A DNA stretch of 64,000 nt from Nitrosovibrio sp. Nv17 (GCF_900119085.1 NZ_FPIQ01000004.1:115062-179061), one strand, 5' to 3'; shown: positions 40,261 through 49,999, counted from the first letter of the stretch. Program-made: numbers and translations. The notes: generated from the letters alone by a model not told the origin.

Positions 40261-40464
40261 TCATTTCCGGAACCACCACCACAGCAGCAGCGATACGCAC
40301 AGCGAGGCGAGCAGGCCCGTGGTCAACGGGAAATAGAACCTGAAGTTCTCGCGTTCGACGAAAATATCCCCCGGCAGGCGGCCCAGCGGCAGCTTGGACA
40401 GCCACGGCCAGGCGAGGCCCGCCAGCACCAGCAGCAACCCCAGCAGGATGAGTGAGCGTTGCAT
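40261..40464 (-). CDS. DUF2905 membrane protein
   Basis: A 67-residue inner membrane protein with two transmembrane helices (SLILLGLLLVLAGLAWPWL and TTGLLASLCVSLLLWWWF) joined by the conserved loop LGRLPGDIFVERENFRFYFP. The GDI-x-E-x-x-FRFYFP loop is the family signature. Function is unknown. The ATG at 40464 fits family starts; an upstream extension of 10 codons is unlikely. It leads a likely two-gene unit with the 39-residue peptide. Confidence 0.88.
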   Translation of the reverse strand: MQRSLILLGLLLVLAGLAWPWLSKLPLGRLPGDIFVERENFRFYFPLTTGLLASLCVSLLLWWWFRK

Positions 40465-40621
40465 CGCGTTCCGCCTGAAATGTGCGGGCAGCACGCCTGG
40501 ATCGTTCGACCCGCTTTTGTTCCGACGCCTGCCGGAATCGAGTGTAAACGTTTTTGCGGGGGCGGATCAATGCCCTGGGCACGGGCGGCGGACGATCCCC
40601 GCCGGTGCCGGACGGCGGGTT

Positions 40622-41305
40622 TCAACGCCGGCCGTTCTCCTCCACGATGCGCCGGAGGAGGTGCAGCTTGCCATGGAAGAAATGGCCGGCGCCGGGTACG
40701 ACGACGACCGGCAGTTCCTGCGGGGCCGCCCAGTCCAGGACGCTCTGCAGCGGAACGATGTCGTCCCGGTCGCCATGCACCATCAAAACGCCCGGTGCGG
40801 ACGCGGCATGGCTCTCTTTGGCAGGGTGAATGAGGGGCGGCACCTGCAGCCGTGCCACCGAGGGCGCCACCAGGATGAGCCGTTCGGACGGGAGCCGCTG
40901 CGCCGCACGCGCCTGGATCGCCCCCCCGAAGGAGAACCCGGCCAGCACCCGTTCCGGCTCGGCGGGAAACAGGGAAGCGAAGCGATCGTCGACGGCGCCG
41001 CTCACCGCCAGCACGTCCTCGACCTCGCCCTCGCCCTCGTCATCATCGGCGTTGCACCGGCCGGCGCTGCCTTCCACCCCGCGGAAATTGAACCGTGCAA
41101 CGACGTATCCCTGCGCCAGCAGCGCCCTGGCGAGCGTGTGGACGACCTTGTTGTGCATGGTGCCGCCGTACAGCGGATGCGGATGGGCGACGACGGCGAT
41201 TCCCCGCGGATGCTCATGCTTCGGTCGGGCGAGAATCGCCTCCAGCTTTCCCGCGGGGCCGTCGATGAACGTCCTGCCGGGATGCGCCGCCGCGGGCGCG
41301 GCCAT
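40622..41305 (-). CDS. Alpha/beta hydrolase (dienelactone hydrolase-like)
   Basis: A 227-residue cytoplasmic hydrolase. The nucleophile elbow GFSFGG (Ser), an Asp in VHGDRDDIVP and His in VPGAGHFFHGK form the catalytic triad; VVAHPHPLYGGTMHNKVV is characteristic of this subfamily. The substrate is unknown. The start is 2 bases after the stop of the [2Fe-2S] protein gene, so they form one translational unit. It carries an Asp/Glu-rich stretch (NADDDEGEGEVEDVL) in the middle, which is acidic but not unusual for the group. Confidence 0.88.
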   Translation of the reverse strand: MAAPAAAHPGRTFIDGPAGKLEAILARPKHEHPRGIAVVAHPHPLYGGTMHNKVVHTLARALLAQGYVVARFNFRGVEGSAGRCNADDDEGEGEVEDVLAVSGAVDDRFASLFPAEPERVLAGFSFGGAIQARAAQRLPSERLILVAPSVARLQVPPLIHPAKESHAASAPGVLMVHGDRDDIVPLQSVLDWAAPQELPVVVVPGAGHFFHGKLHLLRRIVEENGRR

Positions 41306-41307
41306 CC

Positions 41308-41619
41308 TCAGATTCTCAGCCGCTCGACCACGCGGCCGTTCTTGAGGTGCTCCTCGATGATCTCGTCGATATCCTCCCGGTCGACGTAGGTGTACCACAC
41401 GCCTTCCGGGTAGACGACGATGACCGGGCCTTCGTTGCAGCGATCCAGGCATCCGGCGTTGTTGATCCGCACCCTCCTGCCCTTGCCGTCGAGCCGCAGC
41501 GCCTTGACGCGCTGCTTGGCATAGTCGCGCAGCGACTGGGCGCCGTAGTCGTTGCAGCACACCGCCCCGCCCTCTCGCTGGTTGACGCAGAAGAACACGT
41601 GGCGCTGGTAGTAGCTCAT
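41308..41619 (-). CDS. Thioredoxin-like [2Fe-2S] ferredoxin
   Basis: A 103-residue redox protein. Four Cys suitable for a [2Fe-2S] cluster are FFCVNQ, VCC (one of two), AGCLDRC; spacing matches thioredoxin-like ferredoxins. The C-terminal VIVVYPEGVWYTYV and DIDEIIEEHL are also typical. The ATG at 41619 is preferred over a GTG two codons earlier. Coupled to the downstream hydrolase gene; partner enzymes are not known. Confidence 0.88.
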   Translation of the reverse strand: MSYYQRHVFFCVNQREGGAVCCNDYGAQSLRDYAKQRVKALRLDGKGRRVRINNAGCLDRCNEGPVIVVYPEGVWYTYVDREDIDEIIEEHLKNGRVVERLRI

Positions 41620-41690
41620 GGGCACGGGTACGTATGGATCGATCCATTATACCGCAAGGCCGGGGCCATGGACGCCGCCCGCCGCAGCCG

Positions 41691-42803
41691 CTATCTCAGC
41701 TTGACCTCGGTCCACATCCGGCTCAGCAGGCGGCGCTGGCTGCGGTCGAAATCCCTGAGCGTCTCCAGGCCGGCGCGCGCGCCGGCATCGGGGAAGATGG
41801 CCTCGTTGGAGGCGATCTCCGGCCGGATATGGCGCTTCGCCTCGACATTGGGGTTGCCCGAGCCGATGAGGTTGGTCAGTTCCGCGGCGTTTTCCCCCTC
41901 CAGCATGAAGTCGATGAACCGATGGGCCAGGCCGGTCTGCCCCCCGCTGCGCGGCAGCACCATGCTGTCGAGCGCAAGCACCGCGCCCTCTCGCGGAATC
42001 GAATAGTCGATCGCGAATCCGCGACCCGTCCTTCTGGCATCGAGCGCGGCCTGGAACATGTCATTGGAATATCCATGCGCCACCCACAGGTTGCCCACGG
42101 CCAATTCCTTGATGTAGCTGGCGCTGTTGAAGGCCGCCCAGTACGGCTTGGCGCGCACGATCAGCTCCGCCGCCTCGCGCCAGTGCGCCGCATCGGCGTC
42201 GTTGGCCGAGTAGCCGAGGTATTTCAGGGCCGCCGCCAGCAGTTCGCGCTGGCTGTCGAGCACCGTGACGCGGCCCTTGATCCTTTCCAGGTGGCGCGGT
42301 TCGAAGATGAGCGCCCAGGTGTCGGTGGGCAGGCCCAGCTCCCGCATCTTCTCCCGATTGTAGCCCAGCAGGGTGACGGTGTAGGCGTAGGGGACGGAGT
42401 AGCGGTTGCCGGGGTCGAACGGCGTGTCGAGGTAGGCGGGATCGATGTTTGCGAGATGGGGGAGCAGGGTCTTGTCGAGCGGCTGCAGCGCACCCTGCCG
42501 GATGAGCGTGTCCATGGCGTTGCCGGTGGGCACGATCAGGTCGTAGCCGGCGGCGCCGGCCGCCAGCTTGGCCAGCATTTCCTCGTTGTCCGCGTAGTAG
42601 TCCTGGGCCAGCCTGCAGCCGCAGGATGCTTCGAAGCGCTCGACCGTCTGCGGCGCGATGTAGTTGTTCCAGTTGAACAGATGGAGCACGCGGCCGCCTG
42701 CCGCCGCGGCCTCCGCATCCGGCCTCGCACACCCCGCCGCCGCCAGGGCCAGCCATGCCAGCAGTGCGAGGGAGGGCAGCGCCGGCAGCAGGCGGGGGCT
42801 CAC
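41691..42803 (-). CDS. Spermidine/putrescine ABC transporter, periplasmic binding protein
   Basis: A PotD/PotF-like substrate-binding lipoprotein of 370 residues, starting with GTG. The lipobox LAAAGC follows a hydrophobic signal; VLHLFNWNNYIAPQTVERFE, GYDLIVPTGNAMDTLI and DPGNRYSVPYAYTVTLLGYN are diagnostic of polyamine-binding proteins. The GTG overlaps the stop of the permease gene by 3 bases (GTGA). It is the last of four transporter genes, after both permeases and the ATPase. Which polyamine is bound cannot be decided from the sequence alone. Confidence 0.92.
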   Translation of the reverse strand: MSPRLLPALPSLALLAWLALAAAGCARPDAEAAAAGGRVLHLFNWNNYIAPQTVERFEASCGCRLAQDYYADNEEMLAKLAAGAAGYDLIVPTGNAMDTLIRQGALQPLDKTLLPHLANIDPAYLDTPFDPGNRYSVPYAYTVTLLGYNREKMRELGLPTDTWALIFEPRHLERIKGRVTVLDSQRELLAAALKYLGYSANDADAAHWREAAELIVRAKPYWAAFNSASYIKELAVGNLWVAHGYSNDMFQAALDARRTGRGFAIDYSIPREGAVLALDSMVLPRSGGQTGLAHRFIDFMLEGENAAELTNLIGSGNPNVEAKRHIRPEIASNEAIFPDAGARAGLETLRDFDRSQRRLLSRMWTEVKLR

Positions 42804-43588
42804 CGCCGCGCCGCCTCGCGTGAGGCGGCGTGCGACTCCAGCCGCGCCGCGACGATGATCATGGCCAGCGTGAGCAGCATCAGCAGCGTGGAAACGGCGT
42901 TGACCTCCGGCGTCACCGCGACCTTGATCATGGTGTAGATCTGGATCGGCAGGATCGGTTCGCCGATCCCTTTGGTGAAGAAGGTGATGACGAAGTCGTC
43001 GATGGAAAGGGTGAACGACATCAGCGCGCCCGCCGCCACCGCCGGCATGATCAGCGGCAGCGTCACGAAGCGGAACGTCTGCCACCGCGATGCGCCGAGG
43101 TCGCGTGCCGCTTCGAACAGGCTTTCATCCATGCCCTGGAGACGCGCCCGTATGATGATGGCGACGAACCCGATGCAGAACGTGGTATGCGCGATGATGA
43201 CGGAGAGCATGCCGAGCGTCAGGTTGAGAACCTGCAGGAAGAACAGCAGCAGGGACACGCCCAGCAGGATCTCGGGCATGGCCACCGGTGCGAAGACCAG
43301 GGCCGGCAGCACCCTGAGGCGGTAGCGGTGGATCGCCAGGCCCGCCATCGTGCCGAGGACGGTGGCGCCGAGGCTGGCGCTGAGCGCAATGATGAGCGAG
43401 TTTCCGGCAGCGGCCAGCATCTCCGCGTCGCTGAACAGCACCCGGTACCAGTGCAGCGTGAACCCCACCCACTCGGCGTTCAGCCTGGAGTCGTTGAACG
43501 AGTAGATCACCACGATCGCCAGCGGAATGTAGAGGAAGGCGTACACCAGCGCCGCCGCGCCCCACAGCCAGGCGTGCCTGCGGATCAT
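42800..43588 (-). CDS. Polyamine ABC transporter permease PotC/PotI-like
   Basis: A 262-residue inner membrane permease with six transmembrane helices. It starts MIRRHAWLWGAAALVYAFLY and has the EAA loop EAARDLGASRWQTFRFVTLP that contacts the ATPase. FAPVAMPEILLGVSLLLFF and SIDDFVITFF are typical of PotC/PotI. The start overlaps the upstream permease stop by 4 bases (ATGA), and its own stop overlaps the binding protein start. Confidence 0.94.
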   Translation of the reverse strand: MIRRHAWLWGAAALVYAFLYIPLAIVVIYSFNDSRLNAEWVGFTLHWYRVLFSDAEMLAAAGNSLIIALSASLGATVLGTMAGLAIHRYRLRVLPALVFAPVAMPEILLGVSLLLFFLQVLNLTLGMLSVIIAHTTFCIGFVAIIIRARLQGMDESLFEAARDLGASRWQTFRFVTLPLIMPAVAAGALMSFTLSIDDFVITFFTKGIGEPILPIQIYTMIKVAVTPEVNAVSTLLMLLTLAMIIVAARLESHAASREAARR

Positions 43589-44493
43589 GGGGTCCGCCCG
43601 GCCGCGCGCGCGAACCAGGCCGTCAGGCTGGCGACGGAAAGCACCGCGAGCGTCAGCATGATGGAGAGCACCGAGCCGAAGGGCCAGTCGCGCGTGCCGA
43701 GAAACTGATCCTTGATCAGGTTGCCGATGAGGATGTCGCGGGTGCCGCCCAGGATGTCGGGCACCGCGAACATGCCCAGCACCGGAATGAACACCAGCGC
43801 CGAGCCCGAGAACACGCCCGGCAGGGACAGCGGCCAGGTGACGCGCCAGAAGCGCTGCCATCCGCGCGCGCCCAGGTCCTGGGCCGCGTCCAGCAGCGCG
43901 GGATCGTGCTTCTCGAGATTGGTGTAGAGCGGGAGGATCATGAACGGCAGGTGCACGTACACCATGCCCACCAGCACCGCGAACGGCGAGAACAGCAGCG
44001 TCGCCGGCTCCATGCCGAGCAGCGCGAGCAGGGTGTTCGCAACGCGGCTGAGCGCGGACTGCGGCCCGAGTATGATCGCCCAGGCGTAGACGCGGATGAG
44101 GAAGTTGCTGGCGAACGGCAGGATCACCAGCAGCACCATCAGGTTGCGGAACCGTTTTTCGCTGCGCGCGATCAGCAGCGCCAGCGGGTAGGCCATCAGC
44201 AGGCAGGCCAGGGTGGTGGCGAGCGCGACGCCGAAGGACTTGAGGAAGACCCTGGCGTACAGGGTGTCGCTGAAGAAGAAGGCGTAGGCTTCGGTCGTGA
44301 AGCCGTATTCGCCGGCGGCCTGGTCCGCCGGCGCCGTGACCGGGGCCAGTCCCCCGAACTCGCCCGGGAAGCGGAACGAGGTGAGAACCATGATCAGGCT
44401 GGGTATGACGAAGAAGACCAGCAGGAACAGCAGCGGCGGCCCGCCCGTCAGGAGGCGCGCGGCGCGGGTCGAGCGCGGCGTGTCCCTAGTCAT
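43585..44493 (-). CDS. Polyamine ABC transporter permease PotB/PotH-like
   Basis: The product (302 residues) has six transmembrane helices. FLLVFFVIPSLIMVLTSF near the N-terminus, SNFLIRVYAWAIILG, the EAA loop DAAQDLGARGWQRFWRVTWP and ALVFIPVLGMFAVPDILGG are PotB/PotH features. The ATG overlaps the end of potA by 8 bases and the gene ends in a 4-base overlap with the second permease. The order ATPase, two permeases, binding protein is the standard pot/potFGHI content. Confidence 0.94.
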   Translation of the reverse strand: MTRDTPRSTRAARLLTGGPPLLFLLVFFVIPSLIMVLTSFRFPGEFGGLAPVTAPADQAAGEYGFTTEAYAFFFSDTLYARVFLKSFGVALATTLACLLMAYPLALLIARSEKRFRNLMVLLVILPFASNFLIRVYAWAIILGPQSALSRVANTLLALLGMEPATLLFSPFAVLVGMVYVHLPFMILPLYTNLEKHDPALLDAAQDLGARGWQRFWRVTWPLSLPGVFSGSALVFIPVLGMFAVPDILGGTRDILIGNLIKDQFLGTRDWPFGSVLSIMLTLAVLSVASLTAWFARAAGRTP

Positions 44494-45571
44494 CCAGGAA
44501 TATGCCTGTGTCGTGGCGCCAGGAGACGCCCACCTCGTCCCCGACCTCGAAGAAGGTGGCGCGTCCCGGCGAGGCGTTGGGCAGCAGGGCCTCGATGCGG
44601 GCGCCATTGGAAAGCTCCACGATGTAGGTCGTGACGTCGCCGACGTAGAGGAAATCGTGCACCCTGCCGGGAAAGTGGTTCTCCGATTCGGCCGGCGCGG
44701 CGGGTCGGGAGATGCGCACCTGCTCGGGACGGATGGCCACCACGCCGCGGTCGCCGGCCTTGACGCCGTCCCTGCCGGCCATGACCACCTCGCCCAGTTC
44801 GGCCACTTCCAGCCTCAGCCGCGAGGGTTCCGCCTCGACCACCCGTGCCTCCATCATGCTGATCTTGCCGATGAAGTCGGCCACGAAACGGTTCCTGGGG
44901 AAGCCGTAGATCCGGGAAGGCTCGTCGATCTGCTCGACGCGGCCGCGGTTCATCACCGCGATGCGGTGGGACAGCGCCAGGGCCTCGTCCTGCGCGTGGG
45001 TCACGAAGACGAAGGTGATGCCCACTTCCTTCTGCAGGTTGATGAGCTCGATCTGCATTTCCTCGCGCAGCTTCGCATCCAGTGCGCCCAGAGGCTCGTC
45101 CAGCAGCAGCAGCCGCGGGCGGTTCACCAATCCCCGGGCGAGCGCCACGCGCTGCTTCTGCCCGCCCGACAATTCGTGCGGGAAGCGATTCGCAAAGTCC
45201 GGCAGGCGCACGCCGTCCAGCGCGTGCTGCACCCGTTCCCGGATTTCCGGTTGCGTTCTTCCCCCCATCCGCAGGGGGAAGGCGACGTTGTCCGCCACCG
45301 TCATGTGCGGGAACAGCGCATAGGTCTGGAATACGGTGTGCACCGGACGCTTCTCGGGCGGCGTGCCGACCATGTCTCGTCCATCCAGCAGGATCTGCCC
45401 CGAGTCGGGCAGGTCGAACCCCGCGATCATGCGCAGCAGCGTGGTCTTGCCGCAGCCCGAGGGTCCCAGCAGCGTGAAGAACTCGCCCGTCTCGACGCTG
45501 ATGCTGACATTGTCCACGGCGGTATAGTCGCCGAAGCGCCGGACTACATGCCGGATTTCCAGGAGCGCCAT
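44486..45571 (-). CDS. potA: Polyamine ABC transporter ATP-binding protein
   Basis: A 361-residue ABC ATPase with Walker A LLGPSGCGKTTLLRMIAG, Q-loop VFQTYALFPHMTV, signature LSGGQKQRVALARGL, Walker B LLLLDEPLGALD and the His switch VTHAQDEAL. The C-terminal TOBE-like domain (from about residue 240) is as in PotA/PotG. It is the first gene of the transporter operon. A 72-base gap separates it from ubiB; both are read on the minus strand. Confidence 0.95.
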   Translation of the reverse strand: MALLEIRHVVRRFGDYTAVDNVSISVETGEFFTLLGPSGCGKTTLLRMIAGFDLPDSGQILLDGRDMVGTPPEKRPVHTVFQTYALFPHMTVADNVAFPLRMGGRTQPEIRERVQHALDGVRLPDFANRFPHELSGGQKQRVALARGLVNRPRLLLLDEPLGALDAKLREEMQIELINLQKEVGITFVFVTHAQDEALALSHRIAVMNRGRVEQIDEPSRIYGFPRNRFVADFIGKISMMEARVVEAEPSRLRLEVAELGEVVMAGRDGVKAGDRGVVAIRPEQVRISRPAAPAESENHFPGRVHDFLYVGDVTTYIVELSNGARIEALLPNASPGRATFFEVGDEVGVSWRHDTGIFLDD

Positions 45572-45643
45572 GGTCGTGCCGGAAAAAACGGGGATTCTAT
45601 CAAAGTTCCTGTGGATTGCCCGTGCCTGGACGGTTTCCGCGGA

Positions 45644-47158
45644 TCAGCGCCATACCTGCCACAGCAGCATCGCCGCCAGCAGCAGGATGACGATGGACAG
45701 CAGCCGGTTCTGGCGCTTCCTTTCCAGGATGGCCTCGTCCATCTTCCGCTCGAGTTCGCCGGTGCGGATTTCGCCCAGGGCATGGTGCAGCAGGCGCGGA
45801 AACTGCGGCAGCATCACGGCCCAGTTCGACGCCTCCTTGCGCAGGTGGCGGGTGAATCCGCGCCAGCCGAGCTGCTCCGCCATCCAGTTCTCCAGGTAGG
45901 GCTTCGCCGTGGTCCAGAGATCGAGGTCGGGATCGAGGTCGCGGCCCAGTCCCTCGATGTTCAGCAGGGTCTTCTGCAGCATGACCAGCTGCGGCTGGAT
46001 CTCGACGTTGAACTGGCGCGAGGTCTGGAACAGGCGCAGCAGCACGCGGCTGAACGAGATCTCCTTCAGCGGCTTGTCGAAGATGGGCTCGCACACCGCG
46101 CGGATGGCGGTCTCGAAGTCATCGACGCGCGTATCCTTGGGCGCCCACCCCGCCTCCACGTGCGCCTCCGCCACGCGCTTGTAGTCGCGGCGGAAGAAGG
46201 CGAGGAAGTTCTGCGCCAGATAGTTCTTGTCCTCGTCGGTGAGCGTTCCCATGATGCCGAAGTCCACCGCGATGTAGCGTCCGTCGCCGCCGACGAAGAT
46301 GTTGCCGGGATGCATGTCCGCATGGAAGTAGCCGTCCCGGAATACCTGGGTGAAGAAGATTTCCACGCCCATGCGCGCGAGCCTGGGGATGTCGACGCCC
46401 TGTTCGCGCAGCGTGGCCACGTGGCTGATGGGCGTACCCTTGACGCGCTGCATCACCATGACGTTGGAATAACAGTAGTCCCAGTAGACCTCGGGAACCA
46501 GCAGCAGCGGCGAATCGAGGAAATTGCGCCGCAGCTGGCTGCAGTTGGATGCCTCGCGCATGAGATCGAGCTCGTCCGCCAGATGCCGCGAGAACTCGGA
46601 TACGACCTCCCGCGGCTTCAGCCGCTTGCCGTCCGGCCACAGCATCTCGACCAGCCATGCCCCCGTTTCCATCAGCGCCACGTCGTGGGCGATGATCGGC
46701 GCGATGCCGGGGCGCAGCACCTTGACGGCGACCTCGGTGCCGTCGTGCAGGGAGGCCAGGTGCACCTGGGCGATCGAGGCGCTGGCGACCGGTTCGGGAT
46801 CGAACAGCAGGAAGACCTCGTCGACGGCCTTGCCGTAGGCCTGCTCCAGCGTCGCCAGGGCGAGGCTGGAGGGGAAGGGCGGAACCTGGTCCTGGAGCCG
46901 GGCCAGCTCGTCGGCGATGTCCGTCGGCAAAAGATCGCGGCGCGTGGAAAGCATCTGGCCGAATTTGACGAAAATGGGGCCCAGTGCCTCCAGGGCGAGG
47001 CGCAGGCGCTCGCCGCGCGCCCTGTCGAGACGCCGCCAGAATGTCGCAAGCTTCACGAAGGGACGCAAAAACCTCAGCCTTTCATGGCTGAGGAAGAATT
47101 CGTCCAGGCCGAAGCGAAACGCTACCGCGAGTATTCTGAGAAGGCGAAAGAAGCGCAT
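45644..47158 (-). CDS. ubiB: Ubiquinone biosynthesis atypical kinase UbiB
   Basis: UbiB is the ADCK-like protein needed for ubiquinone synthesis. The 504-residue product has the KxGQ motif [16 protein letters not shown], the Ala-rich loop [19 protein letters not shown], the catalytic [11 protein letters not shown] and DFG-like VDFGIMGTL. Two C-terminal transmembrane helices are expected; the last is [14 protein letters not shown]. It follows ubiJ and the Tim44-like gene as in many Betaproteobacteria. Confidence 0.96.
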   Translation of the reverse strand: MRFFRLLRILAVAFRFGLDEFFLSHERLRFLRPFVKLATFWRRLDRARGERLRLALEALGPIFVKFGQMLSTRRDLLPTDIADELARLQDQVPPFPSSLALATLEQAYGKAVDEVFLLFDPEPVASASIAQVHLASLHDGTEVAVKVLRPGIAPIIAHDVALMETGAWLVEMLWPDGKRLKPREVVSEFSRHLADELDLMREASNCSQLRRNFLDSPLLLVPEVYWDYCYSNVMVMQRVKGTPISHVATLREQGVDIPRLARMGVEIFFTQVFRDGYFHADMHPGNIFVGGDGRYIAVDFGIMGTLTDEDKNYLAQNFLAFFRRDYKRVAEAHVEAGWAPKDTRVDDFETAIRAVCEPIFDKPLKEISFSRVLLRLFQTSRQFNVEIQPQLVMLQKTLLNIEGLGRDLDPDLDLWTTAKPYLENWMAEQLGWRGFTRHLRKEASNWAVMLPQFPRLLHHALGEIRTGELERKMDEAILERKRQNRLLSIVILLLAAMLLWQVWR

Positions 47159-47278
47159 GTATTCCCGGAGCGTCCGTTCATCCGTGATCAGAGGCCTGGG
47201 GGCGGGGGATCGGATTTGCCGCTATCGCGCTTCGTTTCACGGGGAGGAGGTTTCCGGGAATTCCTGCGGACCGGCCGG

Positions 47279-47875
47279 TCATCGCCGGGCCGTCGGCGGG
47301 GCCGACAATGCCTGTATCCGTTCTTCCAGTCCCGCCGTTTCCTCCCGCAGCGCATCCACCTCGCGGGCGAGCGCCTGCACTGCGGCGGACTTGGCCAGCA
47401 GCGGCCGTTCTTCCGTCAGGTATTCCTTCAGCATTCCGGCCAGGCTGCCGGCAGCGGTGGCGTGCCAGTGCGCCAGCCTCCGGCCTGCCCGGGCCAGCCG
47501 GTGCGCGGGGATGTCTCCCATCACCCGGCTCAGGTCGTGCTCCACGTCCCAGCGCAGGTGCTTCCCGACGTGAAGGATGGCCGCGGCGAACGCGTCGTCG
47601 CCGGAAACCCGGATTTCGTCGTAGGCCTGCCCCTCGCGCGCCAGCAGGCGCGGCAGCTGGTGGGGAGCGAGCGTCAGCACCGCATCGGCGGGCGTGTCGC
47701 TCGGGACGGAGGCCACCTCGCCGCCGGCCTGCACGGTCAGGGCAAGGGTCGGCAGCGGCGGCAGGCGCAGGTGCGCGGTGCGACCGGCCCAGGGCTGCAG
47801 CTGCCGCCGCGCCCAGCCGGCGCCGCGCAGCAGGTGGTTGAGCGGGGCCAGCGCGACGGATGCCGGCAGGGTCAT
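47279..47875 (-). CDS. ubiJ: Ubiquinone biosynthesis accessory factor UbiJ
   Basis: UbiJ is a lipid-binding SCP2-domain protein of the soluble Ubi complex. The protein (198 residues) begins LPASVALAPLNHLLRGAGWA, has the SCP2 core with LTLAPHQLPRLLA and EIRVSGDDAFAAAILHVGKH, WDVEHDLSRVMGD, and ends in a coiled coil (AREVDALREETAGLEERIQA). Sequence similarity within this family is low, but the position directly before ubiB supports the call. It starts 4 bases after the Tim44-like gene. Confidence 0.9.
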   Translation of the reverse strand: MTLPASVALAPLNHLLRGAGWARRQLQPWAGRTAHLRLPPLPTLALTVQAGGEVASVPSDTPADAVLTLAPHQLPRLLAREGQAYDEIRVSGDDAFAAAILHVGKHLRWDVEHDLSRVMGDIPAHRLARAGRRLAHWHATAAGSLAGMLKEYLTEERPLLAKSAAVQALAREVDALREETAGLEERIQALSAPPTARR

Positions 47876-47879
47876 GGAT

Positions 47880-48728
47880 TCAGGATACCTGCTGGATTCC
47901 CGCCAGCAGCCAGACGGCGCCGGGATCCTTCAGATTCTTCTGCACGTGCCAGATTTCGTCGAACGCTTCGGCGGGATTCCCCGGCGTCTCGCGCAGCTGC
48001 CCGCCGAGGCGCACGCTGGCGATGGCCAGGTCGTTCTCGGTGACGACCTCCAGCAGCTGCGCATCGACGGCGACCACCTCGGTACGTTGCGGGGCATCGC
48101 CGCGCTCGCGGATCTGCATGCTGATCTCGGCGAACATTTCAGGGGTGGTATATTCCCGGATGTCGTCCAGGTCGCGCGCGTCGTTGGCCGCCTGGAGGCG
48201 GATGAACGAGGTCTTGGCGTTGCGCAGGAACGATTCCACCTGGAAGCCGTCCGGGACGTCGCGCGCCGGGGGCGCCTGTCCCGGCGTGGAGGACGCCCCC
48301 GGCGCGGCGGCCGGCGGCAGGGGCGTGCCCGCGGGGGCCGCCCCTGCCGCCGAGTACTGCATGGCGTGGGCGGGCTGCGCCGGCCGCGGCCGGCGCAGCG
48401 TGCGCATGATGAAGAAGATCGCGGCCATCAGTGCGGCCAGCATCAGGATGTCCGCCATGTTGATGCCTTCGAAGGCGCCGCCCATGAACAGGGCTGCCAG
48501 CAGACCGCCGGCGGCGAGGCCCGCCAGGGGGCCCATCCACTTGCTCCCGCCGGCGGCGGGAGCCGCCGGGGCCGGCGCAGGCGCCGGCCTGGGCGCGGCC
48601 TGCTGCGTCACGGCCGGGCGTTGCTTCCCTATGCTTTTGCCGCCGCCGAAGCGCCTTGCCTCGGCGTCCAGCGTGGCCAATCCAAAGCCGAGCGTGACCA
48701 GGGTGAGCAGGATCAGTGTTTTCTTCAT
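47880..48728 (-). CDS. Tim44-like domain membrane protein
   Basis: A 282-residue protein with an N-terminal signal/anchor (LILLTLVTLGFGLATLDAEA), an Ala/Pro-rich linker, Gly-rich and hydrophobic segments (GPLAGLAAGGLLAALFMGGA, ADILMLAALMAAIFFIM), and a C-terminal Tim44-like domain from about residue 165 (FLRNAKTSFIRLQAANDARD, WHVQKNLKDPGAVWLLAGIQ). Such genes are commonly found next to ubiJ-ubiB in Betaproteobacteria; their role is not defined. GGAGA precedes the ATG. The usual next gene upstream, ubiE, is absent here. Confidence 0.88.
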   Translation of the reverse strand: MKKTLILLTLVTLGFGLATLDAEARRFGGGKSIGKQRPAVTQQAAPRPAPAPAPAAPAAGGSKWMGPLAGLAAGGLLAALFMGGAFEGINMADILMLAALMAAIFFIMRTLRRPRPAQPAHAMQYSAAGAAPAGTPLPPAAAPGASSTPGQAPPARDVPDGFQVESFLRNAKTSFIRLQAANDARDLDDIREYTTPEMFAEISMQIRERGDAPQRTEVVAVDAQLLEVVTENDLAIASVRLGGQLRETPGNPAEAFDEIWHVQKNLKDPGAVWLLAGIQQVS

Positions 48729-48976
48729 GGCAATCTCCGCGCGCAGGATTGAAGCGGGAAGTATAGCATCATCGATGCGCTTGAAAGAGAGGCCGTTCCC
48801 TGCCGGCGGGTGCCGTCGCCGCGGTTTCGGGGGGGATCGTCCCGTCCCGGTGACGTGCCGCATGTCCGGCGCAAGGTTGCGGTCCGGGAGGCGCGACTTC
48901 GCATATACTGACCGCATCGTCCGCGCGGCGGGGAGGCAGCCGCCCTTTTGAATCCCAGATCCGACAGGATGCATCC

Positions 48977-49999
48977 ATGATCACCGTCGCCTTCTACGAC
49001 ACCAAGCCGTACGATCGCCGCAGCTTCGGGCAGGCACCCGGCGCCGCCGGGCTGTATTGCCGCTTCCATGAGTTCCGCATGACGGAGGAGACGGCGGCCA
49101 CGGCGGCAGGCGCGCAGGCGGTATGCGTGTTCGTCAACGACCGCCTGACCCGGCCCTGCCTGGAAATCCTGCGCGGCACGGGCGTGCGGCTCGTCGCGCT
49201 GCGGTGCGCCGGCTACGACAATGTCGACCTGGAGGCGGCGAGGGAACTGGGCCTTGCCGTCACCTACGTTCCCGCCTATTCTCCCCATGCCGTCGCCGAG
49301 CATGCGGTCGGGTTGCTGCTGGCGCTCAATCGCCGCACCCACCACGCCCATCATCGCACGCGTGCGCACGACTTCTCGCTCGACGGGCTGACGGGCTTCG
49401 ACATCCATGGAAAGACGGCGGGCATCATCGGTACCGGGAGGATAGGGCGGGCCGCGGCGCAGATTCTCGCCGGCTTCGGAGCCCGGGTGATCGCCTGCGA
49501 CCTGTTTCCGTCGTTCGACTGGGCCAGGGTGCATGGGGTGACGTACGCCGACTTCGACAGCGTGCTGTCCACGAGCGACATCCTCACGCTGCACGTGCCG
49601 CTGACGCCGGATACCCGGCACATGTTCGACAGGCATGCGTTTTCGAGGATGAGGGCCGGGGCCTATCTCATCAACACCAGCCGTGGCGGGCTGATCGACA
49701 CCGCCGCGCTCATCGCCGCGCTCAAGGAGGATCGCCTGGGCGGAGTCGCCCTCGACGTCTACGAGAACGAGGCCGGCGTGTTCTTCGAGGATTTTTCCGA
49801 CAGGGTGCTGCAGGACGACATGCTGGCGCGCCTGCTCGCCTTTCCCCGGGTACTCGTGACCGCGCACCAGGGATTCCTCACCCGCGAGGCGCTGGATCAG
49901 ATCGCCGCCAGCGCCATCGGCAATCTGCTCGCACTGAACGAGGAGAGGGCGTTTCTGGAGGGCACGGTGCTGTGCGCAGGCGGAATGACGAAGTCATGA
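48977..49999 (+). CDS. D-2-hydroxyacid dehydrogenase, D-lactate dehydrogenase type
   Basis: A 340-residue NAD-dependent enzyme resembling LdhA. It has the early substrate region LRCAGYDNVDLEAARELG, the NAD-binding loop GIIGTGRIGRAAAQILAGFG, INTSRGGLIDT, DVYENEAGVF and the catalytic His in VTAHQGFLTREAL. Typical activity is reversible reduction of pyruvate to D-lactate. It is followed by acetate kinase and phosphoketolase on the same strand, 19 bases away, suggesting one fermentative operon. Confidence 0.88.
   Translation: MITVAFYDTKPYDRRSFGQAPGAAGLYCRFHEFRMTEETAATAAGAQAVCVFVNDRLTRPCLEILRGTGVRLVALRCAGYDNVDLEAARELGLAVTYVPAYSPHAVAEHAVGLLLALNRRTHHAHHRTRAHDFSLDGLTGFDIHGKTAGIIGTGRIGRAAAQILAGFGARVIACDLFPSFDWARVHGVTYADFDSVLSTSDILTLHVPLTPDTRHMFDRHAFSRMRAGAYLINTSRGGLIDTAALIAALKEDRLGGVALDVYENEAGVFFEDFSDRVLQDDMLARLLAFPRVLVTAHQGFLTREALDQIAASAIGNLLALNEERAFLEGTVLCAGGMTKS

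Noticed and set aside
44297..48043. 1248-codon open frame on the plus strand opposite potA, ubiB and ubiJ
   Set aside because: Translation is low-complexity His/Gln/Arg/Gly-rich and mirrors codon bias of the minus-strand genes.
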